Positions 23,377 through 34,800 of a DNA stretch of 64,000 nucleotides are shown here, piece after piece. The stretch is from assembly GCA_905221605.1 (NCBI GenBank), contig CAJNDS010002740.1:79501-143500 (forward strand), in the 5' to 3' direction. The DNA comes from Symbiodinium natans (Eukaryota > Sar > Dinophyceae > Suessiales > Symbiodiniaceae). Each line of letters begins with the position of its first letter. Within the stretch, counting starts at the first letter, position 1. Under the pieces are notes generated by a model. The model was given only the letters and a program-made list of their open reading frames with translations, had not been told where the DNA came from and did no database searches. A program made the position numbers and the translations under genes.

Positions 23377-23960
23377 AAGTTTATCGGGCCAAAATACACA
23401 TAATATTAATGTAACGAAAAGGTAATGCCAAAATAGTAATTGGACGTTCGACTGCGAATAGTCCTACAACAATCTTGAAATGATATTGTGATGATGATAT
23501 ACTCGTAGTTTGATTATCGCATACAAAAGCATCACTTAAAAACTCATGCAATAATGTATGAATATTATAATGTACGTAAATAAACAAAGACATGCGTACA
23601 AAAACAAAGAAACAAACAAATATATAAAGTAATTTGTATACATATATTAATATATATATATATATACACACACAATAGAACAATACAATGCGACAACCTT
23701 TCAATAAAATTCGAATGTATTTATACAACAATACAACACTACAACAAACACAATACCATAGTAAGGGATTTCTATCGTACTGAGAACATGTAACGAAACA
23801 ATGAAAGACAGCTATCACGATATACTTATATAGCAATCCTGTAAAATGTACTGACATTAAACAAAGAGTAAAGTACTCCTGTGATATTGCAATCATGTCA
23901 TCATGAAAAGGGTCTAAACCCCAAAGTGAATGCCAATCCAGAACCCTCAATCCCAAACAA
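23377..23960. other. AT-rich, A-on-plus-strand island
   Basis: About 580 bp of much lower GC than its surroundings with (TATA)n and ACAAACAAA runs. A minus-strand frame (23381-23956) stays open, but its Tyr/Ile/Cys/Phe-rich product looks like translated simple sequence. Confidence 0.6.
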
Positions 23961-26900
23961 GAAGCCCTGAACCCCGCCCAAACCAGCAGGAGTTTAGGGT
24001 TTAGGGTTTAGGGTTCAGGGGTTCAGGCTTTCGGGTTTCGGGTTTGGAGTTCAGGGAACACTCAAAGCTGCACACATGCACGCACCAGGGGCGGGCCCTA
24101 AACACGGAGTGTTGAAGAGGCTGTCGGCCTGAAGCGTTCAAGACATTTTGTTCTTGTCTGGGGGTTGTAGGGTTTACTGCTTCCTTGTTGGGCGATATTA
24201 AACAACATCACTTTTATTCCTTAAGGGGAAGTTAATGCGACAAAAATGAAAATTATGACCAACAAGGATCCAGTTTGGGGTTTCGTTCGGGTTTGGGGAT
24301 CTTTGGTTTTGGGGTTTAGGGTGCTACGGCTTCGGGGGAGAACCCTAAACCCTAAACCCTAAACCCTAAACCCTGAAATGTAAGCCCTCTGAGTCGGTGT
24401 GGCTACGTCGCTTCTTGTTTTCTTGCATTTTGTGCTTCCTGTAACAGTTCAGACCCGCACTTTCAGGGCATTTAAACCACCCTCAACCCTCAACCCTCAA
24501 CTCCCAACCCTCAACCCTCAACCCCCAACCCTCAACCCCCAACCCTCAACCCCCAACCCTCAACCCTCAACCCCCAACCCTAGCTCCCCCCAGGTACAGG
24601 TCCTGATTATGGGCCTCCCTGGTCCTGATCCCTGAAGCCAAAAGCCCCGACCCCGGGAAAACTCCGATCTTTGGCGACCTAAACCCTAAACCCTAAACCC
24701 TAAACCCTAAACCCTAAACCCTAAACCCTAAACCCTGAACCCTAGCCCTAAACCCTAAACCCCGAATCCCGAATTCCGCGTTGACCAACTCCGCGGCCCC
24801 CCGCATCCATACCATCCAGCGCCAAAGCCATGACTGTTCTCCTTGGTAGCCCAGAAAGCCTACCATAATCAGGTTTAGGGTTTAGGGTTTAGGGTTTAGG
24901 GTTTAGGGCTTAGGGCTTAGGGCTTAGGGTTACTGGTTTAGGGTTTAGGGTTTAGGGTTTAGGGTTTAGGGTTTCGGCGTTTAGGGTTTAGGGTAGGAGA
25001 GTACGAACCCTTCTTGGGGTTCGTTACCCTAAAGCCTGATTCAGAACCCAGAACCACAAAACGAGGCAAAAGAGCACCACCAGGCCACCAAGTCTCTTGA
25101 AGCAGCACGGCCGATATAAGCCCTGGCCCCGGGCACTTCGGGTTCTAGGGTTCTAGGGTTTAGGGCTTCGGGTTTAGGTTTAGGGTTTGAGGCTTTAGGG
25201 TTTCAGGGCGTGGAGGCTTTAGCTTGTAGGGTTTTGGGGTTTCAGGGTCTTCTGGCTTTCGGGTTCAGATAAGCCCTAAACCCTAAACCCTAAACCCTAA
25301 ACCCTAAACCCTAAACCCTAAGCCCTAAAGCCCTAAAGCCCTAAAGCCCCAAACTCCTAAACCCTAACCCTAGCCCTACAACCCGCTTTTGGGCTTCAGG
25401 GTTCTAGGGTTTCAGGGTGGGGGCTCCGCGGCCTATGGGGCTTGGGGGCCATGTGGTCCCAGGCTGTGCAGTTGAAGATGTGGGGCTTAGGGTTCCCCTA
25501 GGGTTTAGGGTTTGGGGTTTAGGGTTTAGGGTTTAGGATTTAGGGTTTAGGGTATAGGACCCCAAATAGTAACATAGTAGGACCGCCTTAGACTGAAATA
25601 TTCGCCTGCGATTTAATGTACACTACTGCGCAGGGAAAAAGACGGTTTCACTTCGCTCACTGGATTTCATGCGCAATTCACTCATGCTGTTCACTCATTT
25701 CCTTATAAGCCCATTCGCTTCGCTGGTCCTTTAGGGGTATGATTAGGGCCGTCGTCCTATCCTTTGATACGTTTATCCGGGAGGGAGCTTATAAATCAAC
25801 AACATGAATAGGACCCCCAATAAGGTACCCTATCAAAAAGATTCGTTTGGGAATTGTTCTTGTGTGCCCCCGGGGACGAAGGGTCCGCAGGTATTCCATC
25901 ATGCTCGATGGAACCCTAAACCCTAACCCTAAACCCTAAACCCTAAAACCTAAACCCTAAACCCTAAACCCTCTTTAGGTTGTCCAGGTTGAGACAAGAT
26001 TGGGGGGAACAGCCGCAATTCTCCAAGTCCTCTTCCCCCGACCCTTACACTTAAATCCCTAAACCCCTACCTACACCCACAAGCCCCTAAAGCCCTGAAC
26101 CGCCCCCCACCCCTACACCCCTGTTCCTCCTAAACCCCTACACCCACAAACCCCCTAAAGCCCTACAAAAACCGAAAACCCCAAATCGCAGCCAGGGTTT
26201 AGGGTTTAGGGTTTAGGGTTTGGGAGTTTAGAGTTTAGGGTTTAGGGTTTAGGGTTTGGGAGTTTAGAGTTTAAGGTTTAGGGTTTAGTTTACATTGGTT
26301 GGTGGTCTCTTCAAATAGGGTTTCTGTTTTGTATGGGGTTCTTATTCGGCTACCTAGCGGCTATGTTACGGTATAAGGGTAACAGATAAAGAGGTCACGG
26401 TCCTTTATAAGGTGTTGTGTTTAGGGTTGAGGATGTTCGGATTTAGGGTTTAGGGTTTAGGGTTTAGGGTTTAGGGTTTAGGGTTTAGGGTTTAGGGTTT
26501 AGGGGTAGAGTGGCCTCAGCTCATCGGTGGCGCACCAGCGCAGGGGCCTTTGCCGACCACGCTGGAGATTTGCAAGGGCTTCGGCTTCGATCAACCATCA
26601 ACATATAGGGTTTAGGGTTTAGGGTTTAGGGTTTAGGGTTTAGGGTTTAGGGTTTAGGGTTCAGGGTTCAGGGTTCAGGGACGGGGCGAAAACAGGCGGG
26701 GTGGTCATTCTTGGGGGATGGCAGTGCACCCCATACTTGCCGAAGGGTCAACGATAAGAGTTTAAGGCAGGGCTCAGGACCCAAGCCCTAAGCCCCAAAC
26801 CCGAAGCCCCGAACCCCAAAGCTAAACCCTAAACCCCAAACCCTAAACCCTAAACCCTAAGCCCCATACCCGGGACTGCGATGTTTTCTGTTTGGGGGAG

Positions 26901-28467
26901 ACGGGAGGGGAGGGCAGGGCAAGGGGGAGGGGAGGGGAGGAAGGATGACCCATAACCCCGCTTTGAAAACTTGCACAAGGCACCACTAAACCACCCCAAG
27001 CCCGAAACCCTAAACCCCCGAACCCAGGGTTCAGGGTTTAGAGGGTTTAGGGTTTAGGGTTTAGGGTTTAGGGTTTAGGGTTTAGGGTTTAGGGGTTAGG
27101 GGTTAGGACCCCTCCCAAGCCCTAAGCCCTAAGCCCTGTAAACCCTCAAGCCCTCCTTTGCGGCTGTGCGGCGTGGGGCCGCAGGCGGCCAAAGCGCGTG
27201 CGAGCTACTGGTAAGCCGCAGATTCAGGCCAGCGAAAACACGACACGGGTTTAGGGGGCTTAGGGTTTACAGTTTAGGGTTTAGGGTTTACAGTTTAGGG
27301 TTTAGGGTTTGCAGCTTTAAGGTTTAGGGTTTACAGCTTAGAGTGAATTAGGGTTAGGGTTTACAGTTTGGGGTTTAGGGTTTACAGTTTAGGGGTTTGG
27401 GTTTAAGTGGTACAGGGCTTAGTGGTTTAGGGGTCGGGGGCGAGAGGGCTTGAGGGGACTAGGGGTTTAGGGCCGGCTTAGGGTTGGGGGTGGGGTGGGG
27501 GATATTTAGGGTTGGGGGCCTCGAAACCCAAGACCCAACACAGACCCTTGAGGACCTTGTGAAGCCCATGCCAGAGCCTAAACTCTGAACCTATCTCCCT
27601 GAAGCCAAATCCCTGGCGGTTAAGTCTCCGGTAGGGGTTAGGGGTTAGAGGGTTTAGAAGGGATCCGTACCCTGAAGAAAGGGATAAGAGTTTAGGTACT
27701 GGGCGTGCTAGGGGGGCTATCCACTATGGGCTTAGGGTTGAAGGGTGAAGGGTTTCAGGCTTAAGCCCTAAAACCCACCAGAAACCACCCGGCAGCTTGA
27801 TTTGGGAACTCTTCACGGATCGATCTTCGCGCTCGCCCAAGGGGCCACACCAAAATCTCGAAATGAAACTGGTTTGGTATCTGCGCGGTTCTATGAAACT
27901 CCAGCACTTCATCTGTGCTGCACTTAAAAGTGTCGGGCGCAGGTGTTGTTTAGGATGTCCGCTACATCGGGTCCATCCTTTCAAGCAACTTGTGAGCTTG
28001 CTAGGTCATTGCCGAAGCGAAAGGAAGAGAGAGGTCGATAGCAGCGTACAGCTCAGACTCTCAGATCTACAACTTTAGGGTTTAGGGTTTAGGGCTTCGG
28101 GTTTAGGGTTTAGGGTTTAGGGTTTAGGGTTTAGGGTCTAGAGTTTAGAGTTGACAACAGAAGCCGCCTTGATGCTGCCACCTCCCCCGTCTTGCCTCGG
28201 GCACTCCGTCAGCAAGAGCTCATGATGTAAGTCAGACTTGCGAGCCCTTCATCGGGAAACAAGGAGTTACCGGGAGCCAGTACCTTAATGTCCCCATATA
28301 AACAGCCGTTCAGGGACCATTTATAGGGTTTAGGGTCTCGGAACTTGACTCGCCCCCTGACAGGGCTTAGGGCTCAGGGACTTGACCCTAAACCCTAAAC
28401 CCTAAACCCTCATTCCTTGAATCCCTGCTCGGACCGGAAGCAGGGATCGTGGCACTGCCGCCCTGGC

Positions 28468-28500
28468 TGTCGCCGAGATCTGGGAAAGGCACGCGCTCGC
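28468..28500 (-). CDS. Candidate exon, unknown gene
   Basis: Acceptor CCCAG/G, donor A/GC. Reads ERVPFPDLGD. Confidence 0.35.
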
Positions 28501-28605
28501 CTGGGCCTTTCAGGGTTTCGGGTTCAGGGTTGAGGTTTTAGGGTTTAGGGTTTAGGGTTTAGGGTTTAGGGTTTGCGAAAGAAAAGGGGCCCCGGGTCTT
28601 GGCGT

Positions 28606-28697
28606 CTTTGGGGGGTTTGGGGGGTTTGGGGGGTTTAGGGGGTTTAGGGGGTTTAGGGGGTTTAGGGGGTTTAGGGGGTTTAGGGGGTTTAGGGGGT
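28606..28697. repeat. Nonamer array TTTGGGGGG/TTTAGGGGG
   Basis: About ten units of a 9-bp telomere-like variant. The KPP repeat protein on the other strand is a shadow. Confidence 0.85.
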
Positions 28698-28775
28698 TGA
28701 GGGCCCGGGAGAGGATCTGAAAACACTGTCAAATGGCCCGTCTTTCGTGGCAAGACCTGCTAAAAGCCCTGGACT

Positions 28776-28872
28776 GGGATGTTCCCCCTTGTACTAACAG
28801 TCCTTAATTGGGATTATCATAGGGGGTACGATTTTCCCTATTTCGGACTGTTAGTATAAGAGGGAACATCCC
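28776..28872. mobile_element. Foldback element, GGGATGTTCCC family
   Basis: Same ends and interior (ACTAACAGTCCTTAAT / CGGACTGTTAGT). 97 bp. Confidence 0.82.
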
Positions 28873-29265
28873 AAGCCCTGAATCCTAAACCCGAAACCCC
28901 TTACAGTCTCTGAGCGCCAACCCCCCAAGGCAAAGACTCCCCTCGCTGCCTTTTCCAACCGCCGGGATCAAGGCTTTAGAGGGTTTAGGGTTTAGGGTTT
29001 AGGCTTTAGGGCACCAGAGTTCTTGTTAGGTTCAGGTGTCAAGGTTTTGGGTTCAGCACGCCAGCCTCAATTCAGAAACCACCTCCTAGGGTTTAGGGTT
29101 TAGGGTTTAAGGTTTAGGGTTTGGGGTTTAGGGTTTAGGGTTTAGGGTTTAGGGTTTAGGGCTTAGGGTTTTGGGTTTAGGGCTTAGGGTTTTGGGTTTA
29201 GGGCTTCCTCCCCCATGATGAGTTTGATGGGTGGAGGGGGAAGGGGGCAGGCGGCCTCTTCAGGC

Positions 29266-29309
29266 CTCCGGCACGTCTGAAGTTCACGATGTTCTGAACC
29301 AATTCAGGC
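29266..29309 (-). CDS. Candidate exon, unknown gene
   Basis: Acceptor GAAAG/G, donor G/GC. Reads PELVQNIVNFRRAG. Confidence 0.45.
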
Positions 29310-29359
29310 CTTTCACATGAAACAGAGTTTAGGGTTTAGGGTTTAGGGTTTCGGGTTTA

Positions 29360-29546
29360 GGGTTTCATGGTTTCCCTAGTACCCCGTACTACCCCCCTCT
29401 ATACTACCCCCCGTAGGTTCCCCCCCAAAAATAACCTTCATTAGGCTTACTTCGCCCTAGTTCCTTAATTGTGGGGGAACCTAGGGGGGACGGGGGGGGG
29501 GGGGGGGGGGGGTAGAGGGGGGTAGTAGTGGAACCCATGAAACCCT
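29360..29546. mobile_element. Large foldback (GGGTTTCATGG ... CCATGAAACCC)
   Basis: Arms include ACTACCCCCCTCTATACTACC and GTAGAGGGGGGTAGTAGT. A G homopolymer near 29490-29512 lies in the right arm. Confidence 0.65.
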
Positions 29547-31159
29547 AAACCCATGAAACATGAAACCCTAAACCCTAAACCGTAAACCCCAAACCCTAAA
29601 CCCTAAACCCTCAGTTGCCCACACCCTCAACCTCCTCCTGTTAAGCGTGAGCGAAAACTTCTCTGAACTTGGAACCCTAGCAAAAATGATGGTTTAAGCT
29701 GTTTCTGAGGAATTCTCGTACCCAAAAGTTAAAAAAAATATTCCCCAAGTATCCCTAAGGAAGCAGGGCGCCGCAAGCTAGTCTGAGTACTTTCTCTGCG
29801 TGCTCTGCGTGCTTCCGGGCACTCTCTGGGCCTCAACCCTTAACCCCCTAAACCGTCCACTTCTTCGCTTCATGTATATTTGTCTTAAAGCAAAATCTCC
29901 GTTTTTGCGCAGTTGTTTTTATTGTCTTTGTTGTTCGTTTGAGAGAAAAAGAAAGAATAGAACAGAAAGGCACAAAAACAAAAGCAACCGAATCCTCAAC
30001 CGAACCGAAGCTCAAAGCCCCCTCGGGCTTTAGGTCTCTTAGGGTGTTTTAGGGCTTGTAGGGTTTAGGGTTTAGTGCTTGTAGGGTTTAGGGTTTAGGG
30101 TTTAGGGTTCTTAGGGTTCTTAGGGTTTTTAGGGCTTGTAGGGGTCTTAGGGCTTTCAAGGCTTCGAGGGTTTTTAGGGGTCTGAGGATTCTTGGAGATT
30201 CTAAGGCTTTTGCGGATTGCAAGGCTTTGGGGTTTAGGGTTTAGGGTTTCAGGGCTTTGGGGTTTAGGGTTTAGGGTTTAGGGCTTAGGGTTCAAATGAA
30301 AATTGCAAACCGCGCTAAACTCTGGCCCCATCGATCCTAGCAAACCTCATGGGCCCCAAACTCTAAACCCTTTAACCCTGTAAAGCGTGTAAACCCTTCA
30401 AACCCTTCAAACCCTTTCAGCCCTTTGCAACCTTTAAGCCCCGTAAGCCCTGTAAACCCTAACCACTATAAACCCCAAACCCCTGTAAACCCTAAACCCT
30501 GAACCCTGTAAACCCTTTAAACCCTTCAAACCCTTTAAACCCTTTGAACTCTTAAAACCCTTTAAACCCTTTAAACCCTTTAAAACGAGGGAAGAGCCTT
30601 GGCTTGAAGCTCCACAATGTCTGCGGATAGGGCCTGGCTCGAAAGGCAGGCTGCGCTTGCAGGGGGGGTTAAGAGCTTTGGGGCCCTGAACCCTAAGCCC
30701 TAAACCCTAAGCCCCAAACCCCAAACACTAAACCCTTAACCTCAAACCCTAAACCCCTAAACCCTAAACCCAAAAACCCTAAACCCTAAACCTCAAACCC
30801 TAAACCCAAAAACCCTAAACCCTAAACCCTAAACCCTAAACCCTAAACCCTAAACCCTAAACCCTAAACCCTGAACCCCGATCTGTTTGGGGGGGTGGGG
30901 GCTGTTTCGGGCTGCTGGGAAGCCCTGGCGTCTGAGCTCCAGGGCTGGTTTGTCGTGCTGTAGGGCTCAGGGCTCAGGGCTTAGGGCTTAGGGTTTGAGG
31001 TTTAGGGCTCAGGGTTTAGGGTTTGAGGTTTAGGGTTCAGGGTTTAGGGTTTAGGGCCTATAGGGCTTCGGGTTTGAGTTTTAGGGTTTAGTGTTTGGGG
31101 TTGGGGCCTCGGGCTTGTTTTCCCTTTCTTCCACGCAGCGAGGGGAACGTGGCCCGGAC

Positions 31160-31200
31160 CACATTCAAAGTGGTGGATCCATGGGAACCGATGAGAAGGC
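31160..31200 (-). CDS. Candidate exon, acceptor inside a telomeric unit
   Basis: Reads PSHRFPWIHHFEC. The acceptor is GGGTTTAG/G, that is, the AG of a TTTAGGG unit. Donor G/GT. It may start the next gene or be a last GtaA-like exon. Confidence 0.35.
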
Positions 31201-31708
31201 CTAAACCCTACTAACCCTAACATCCTTAAACCGTAAAGCCCTCAAACCCTAAAAAGCCTTAAAACCCTGAGAATCCCAAAAAGGCCTGCAACCCTGAGAA
31301 CCCTAAAAAAGCCTTAAAACCCTAAAAGCCCTAAGAAGCCTAAGAAGCCCAAGAACCCCATGTTGCCACCCCTGAGCCCTGGTTGAGCCCGAAATCCTAC
31401 GCCACTCTGGCGTCGGCCGCGCTCACACCACGATGTCGGTTGAGCCTGCGCGGTTTAGGGTTTAGGGTTTGGGGTTTAGGGTTTGGGGCTTAGGGTTTAG
31501 GGTTTAGAGTTTAGAGTTTAGGGTTTAGGACACACACACACACACAAAAGACCCTGCGGATGTAGGGTTGAGAGGCAACATTATGCAGTTCAGACCTTCT
31601 ACGCAAAAAAGGCGAAAACTCACGAAATCCAAAAAAAGCGAAGACCCAGCAAAACAAGAAGGCGGCCCACTAAACCATAAACCCTAAACCCTAAACCCTA
31701 ACAGCCCC

Positions 31709-31805
31709 CTAAATTTTGGAGGGTGCACAGTTGCAGAGCAAGCTGCCCGGTTGCCGAAGGAGGCCGATGTAGATGCCACCCAGGACGGGGCGCGCTCGGA
31801 ATCCC
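31709..31805 (-). CDS. GtaA-like exon 32, probably terminal
   Basis: GFRARPVLGGIYIGLL (family GFxARSVVGGxF) then a short tail ending at TAG. Acceptor TTCAG/G. A further GC donor after RQPG would allow another exon, so the last dozen residues are tentative. Family proteins normally end soon after this motif. Confidence 0.78.
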
Positions 31806-34800
31806 CTGAACAGGGATCCTAAAGCCTAAGCCCTAAGCCCTAAACCCTAAACCCTAAGCCCTAGACCCAGGTTGTGGGTTTACGGCTTGGGGTTTCATGG
31901 CTTGATGGTTAAAGGGGCTCTTACAACCCTCAAACCTACAATTCGCGAGGGCTCCGGGCTGTCGGTGGCTCTAGAGTACTTAGAATTTAGGGTTTAAGGT
32001 TTAAGGTTTAGGGTTTAGGGTACACTTCGGGGACTCAGGTCTAGGGTGTTTAGGGTTTAGGGCCTAGGGTCCCCAAACCCTAAGCCTCAAACCCGAAACC
32101 CTAAACCCTAAACCCGAAATTTCGTTTTGTCCAACACCCTGGCTTCAGGCGGCCGGTAATGGTGTCGTACCAGTCCTGGGCATTCTGTTCTTTGGTTTAG
32201 GGTTCAGGGTTTAGGGTTTAGGGTTTAGGGTTTAGGAGGGTTTAGGGTTTAGGAGGGTTTAGGGTTTAGGAGGGTTTAGGGTCTAGGGTTTCGGGTCTAG
32301 GGTTTCGGGTTTAGGGTGCGGGCCGTATCGGAAACCGCCCAGGACCGTAACCGAAACCGTGCAGCAGTAGAGGAAGGACAACTGCAACAACCACCAGCAG
32401 ACGTGCAACAGAAACCCTACGGCGGGTTTCGAGTTTCGGGTTCGGCATCTAAACTCTCAACGCTAAACCCCAGACCCCAAACCCTAGAAGAGAACTGAAG
32501 AAGAGAACCAGAGTACGGCAGGAGCAGCAGTACCGGTTACACCCTAAACCCTAAACCCTAAACCCTAAACCCTAAACCCTAAACCCTAAACCGGCTCTCA
32601 GCAGTTACGAGCCTGGCCAGTTGTCGTTACACCATTCTCTGGTTTCCTTCTTACCACCTGCAGGATCCTCTTTTACGGCGCGCCAGTTGCTGTTACGGAG
32701 TTTTCCTCTAGGATTTAGGGTTTAGGGGTTTAGGGTTTAGGGTTTAGGGTTTAGGGTTTAGGGTCTAGGGTCTAGGGTCTAGGGTCTAGGGTCTAGGGTC
32801 TAGGGTCTAGGGTCTAGGGTCTAGGGTCTAGGGTCTAGGGTCTAGGGTCTAGGGTCTAGGGTCTAGGGTCTAGGGTCTATGGTCTAGGGTCTAGGGTCTA
32901 GGGTCTAGGGTCTAGGGTCTAGGGTCTAGGGTCTAGGGTCTAGGGTCTAGGGTCTAGGGTCTAGGGTCTAGGGTCTAGGGTCTAGGGTCTAGGGTCTAGG
33001 GTCTAGGGTTTAGGGTTTAGGGTTTAGGGTTTAGGGTTTAGGGTTTAGGGTTTAGGGTTTAGGGTTTAGGGTTTAGGGTCTAGGGCGGCTGTTGGGGCTC
33101 AGGATTGCAGGGTGCCCAGCATGCAGCGTGGGAATCACTAGGGTGCGGCCCGCTCCTGCTGCAGGCCCTCCCAAACTCGTTAACCTCAAAACCCCTTATA
33201 AAGTCCCCCACATCTCCGAAACCCCTTAAATCCCTTCAACCACTTAAACCCCTTAAACCCCATGAACCCCTTAAACCCGTTAAACTCCTTGAACTCTAAG
33301 CTTGGGTTTGTGGTTCATGGTTCAGGGTTTCGGGCTCCCCTCAAAGTGGCCCATAGTGCCGCCGGAAGTCCGTCAAGGGTGCCCGATCTGCTGTAGAGGT
33401 TGCGAACTTCCACAGGTCGTCCACGGCCGCCAGAAAGTGCTCCTGCCGGGGAACTACTGGTGAGGCGCAGCAGAGGTCGGACCCTAAACCCTAAACCCTA
33501 AACCCTAAACCCTGGACCCTAAGCCTTAAGCCCTAGAACTCAGCCCTGCAGCCTACAGAAGACTATGCCCGGCGCTCACGTCTTTCATGGCGCAACCTCC
33601 ACACATGGGCATTTGAGCTGCTCTTCCTAAACCTAAGCCCGCGCATCGTGCACAAATCAAGTCACCCATCACCCCTGCAACCCTAAACCCTAAAGCCTAA
33701 ATCCTAAACCCTAAACCCTAAACCCTAAACCCCAAAAGGAACTCTGCACAGCCCTATCGGAGCCCTTGGACAGCAAGGGCAGCAGTGTGCTTCCAGCCCC
33801 AAAAAAATCAACAATCACTCGAGTCCTGAAAGGAACCCTCAACCCTAAACCCTAAACCCCTAAACCCCTAAACCCCTGAACCCCTAAAGCCCTAATAAAC
33901 CCTAATAAACCCTAATAAACCCTCCTAAACCCTCCTAAACCCTCCTAAACCCTCCTAAACCCCTCCTAAACCCTCCTAAACCCTCCTAACCCCTAAACCC
34001 CTCCTAAACCCTAAACCCCCGCATGTGAGCCTGGCTAGAGAACGCCGCCGACCACATGGACCAGTCGGCTTTTGTGTAGTTGTGACCTTAACGCAGGGGA
34101 GGCGGGAACCTTCGAGGTGAAAAGACTAGGGGTTTGGGGTTTAGGGTTTGGGGTTTGGGGTTTGGGGTTTAGGGTTTAGGGTTTAGGGTGTGGAGTTTAA
34201 GGTTTAAATTTGAAAAGCCCTGAACCTTCTCAAGTACAAGGAGTCATGGACATACCCGCTGAGACCCATTCATCATTCGTAGAAGTCCGAGGCCAACCCA
34301 GCAACGAAAACAATCACATGCTAAAAAAGCAGCCCCCTGACACCCTGAGCCCTAAACCCTGAACCCGAAACCCTAAACCCTAAACCCTAAACCCTATACC
34401 TAAACCCTAAACCCTAAACATGCAGGAACGGCGGCCCCAAGAGCTGCAAAGGGCCTGGATACGCATCTCTACAGCGGAAGCCCTGACCCTGACCCTCGAA
34501 GCCAGGAGCCTGCAGCAGGAAGGGCAGAAACCCGAAACCCCAAAAGCACGTGAAGACCTCCAAGCCCAGAACCCCCCTAGACCCGAAAACCCCAAACCCC
34601 AAACCCTAAACCCTAAACCCCAAACCCCAAACCCCAAACCCTAAACCCTAAACCCTAAACCCTATACGGAACGCCTAAGACTCTATCGACAGCTCAGACC
34701 CTCAACCCCAAAAGCCTGCGACCCCTACCTTCCCTCGATCCCCAAACTATCCGACCCAGCTGCGGTCATCCAGCGGAATGCCGTAGCCTTGTCCTGAAGC

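Larger units (their letters stand above)
4441..31160 (-). other. Candidate second gene region: unique spacers between telomeric blocks
   Basis: About 27 kb with the same structure as the two recognised genes: spacers of 60-150 bp with coding-like minus-strand frames, separated by telomeric arrays. Spacers that satisfy AG/G acceptors and GC, GA or GT donors are listed separately. I recognise no family, and whether they form one gene or several is unknown. Confidence 0.45.

Noticed and set aside
23381-23956. 191-codon minus-strand frame as a membrane protein
   Set aside because: It lies in an AT-rich island with TATA and ACAAACAAA runs, starts at a non-ATG codon, and has a Tyr/Ile/Cys/Phe composition typical of simple sequence.
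28559-28753. KPP-repeat protein
   Set aside because: Shadow of a TTTAGGGGG nonamer array.
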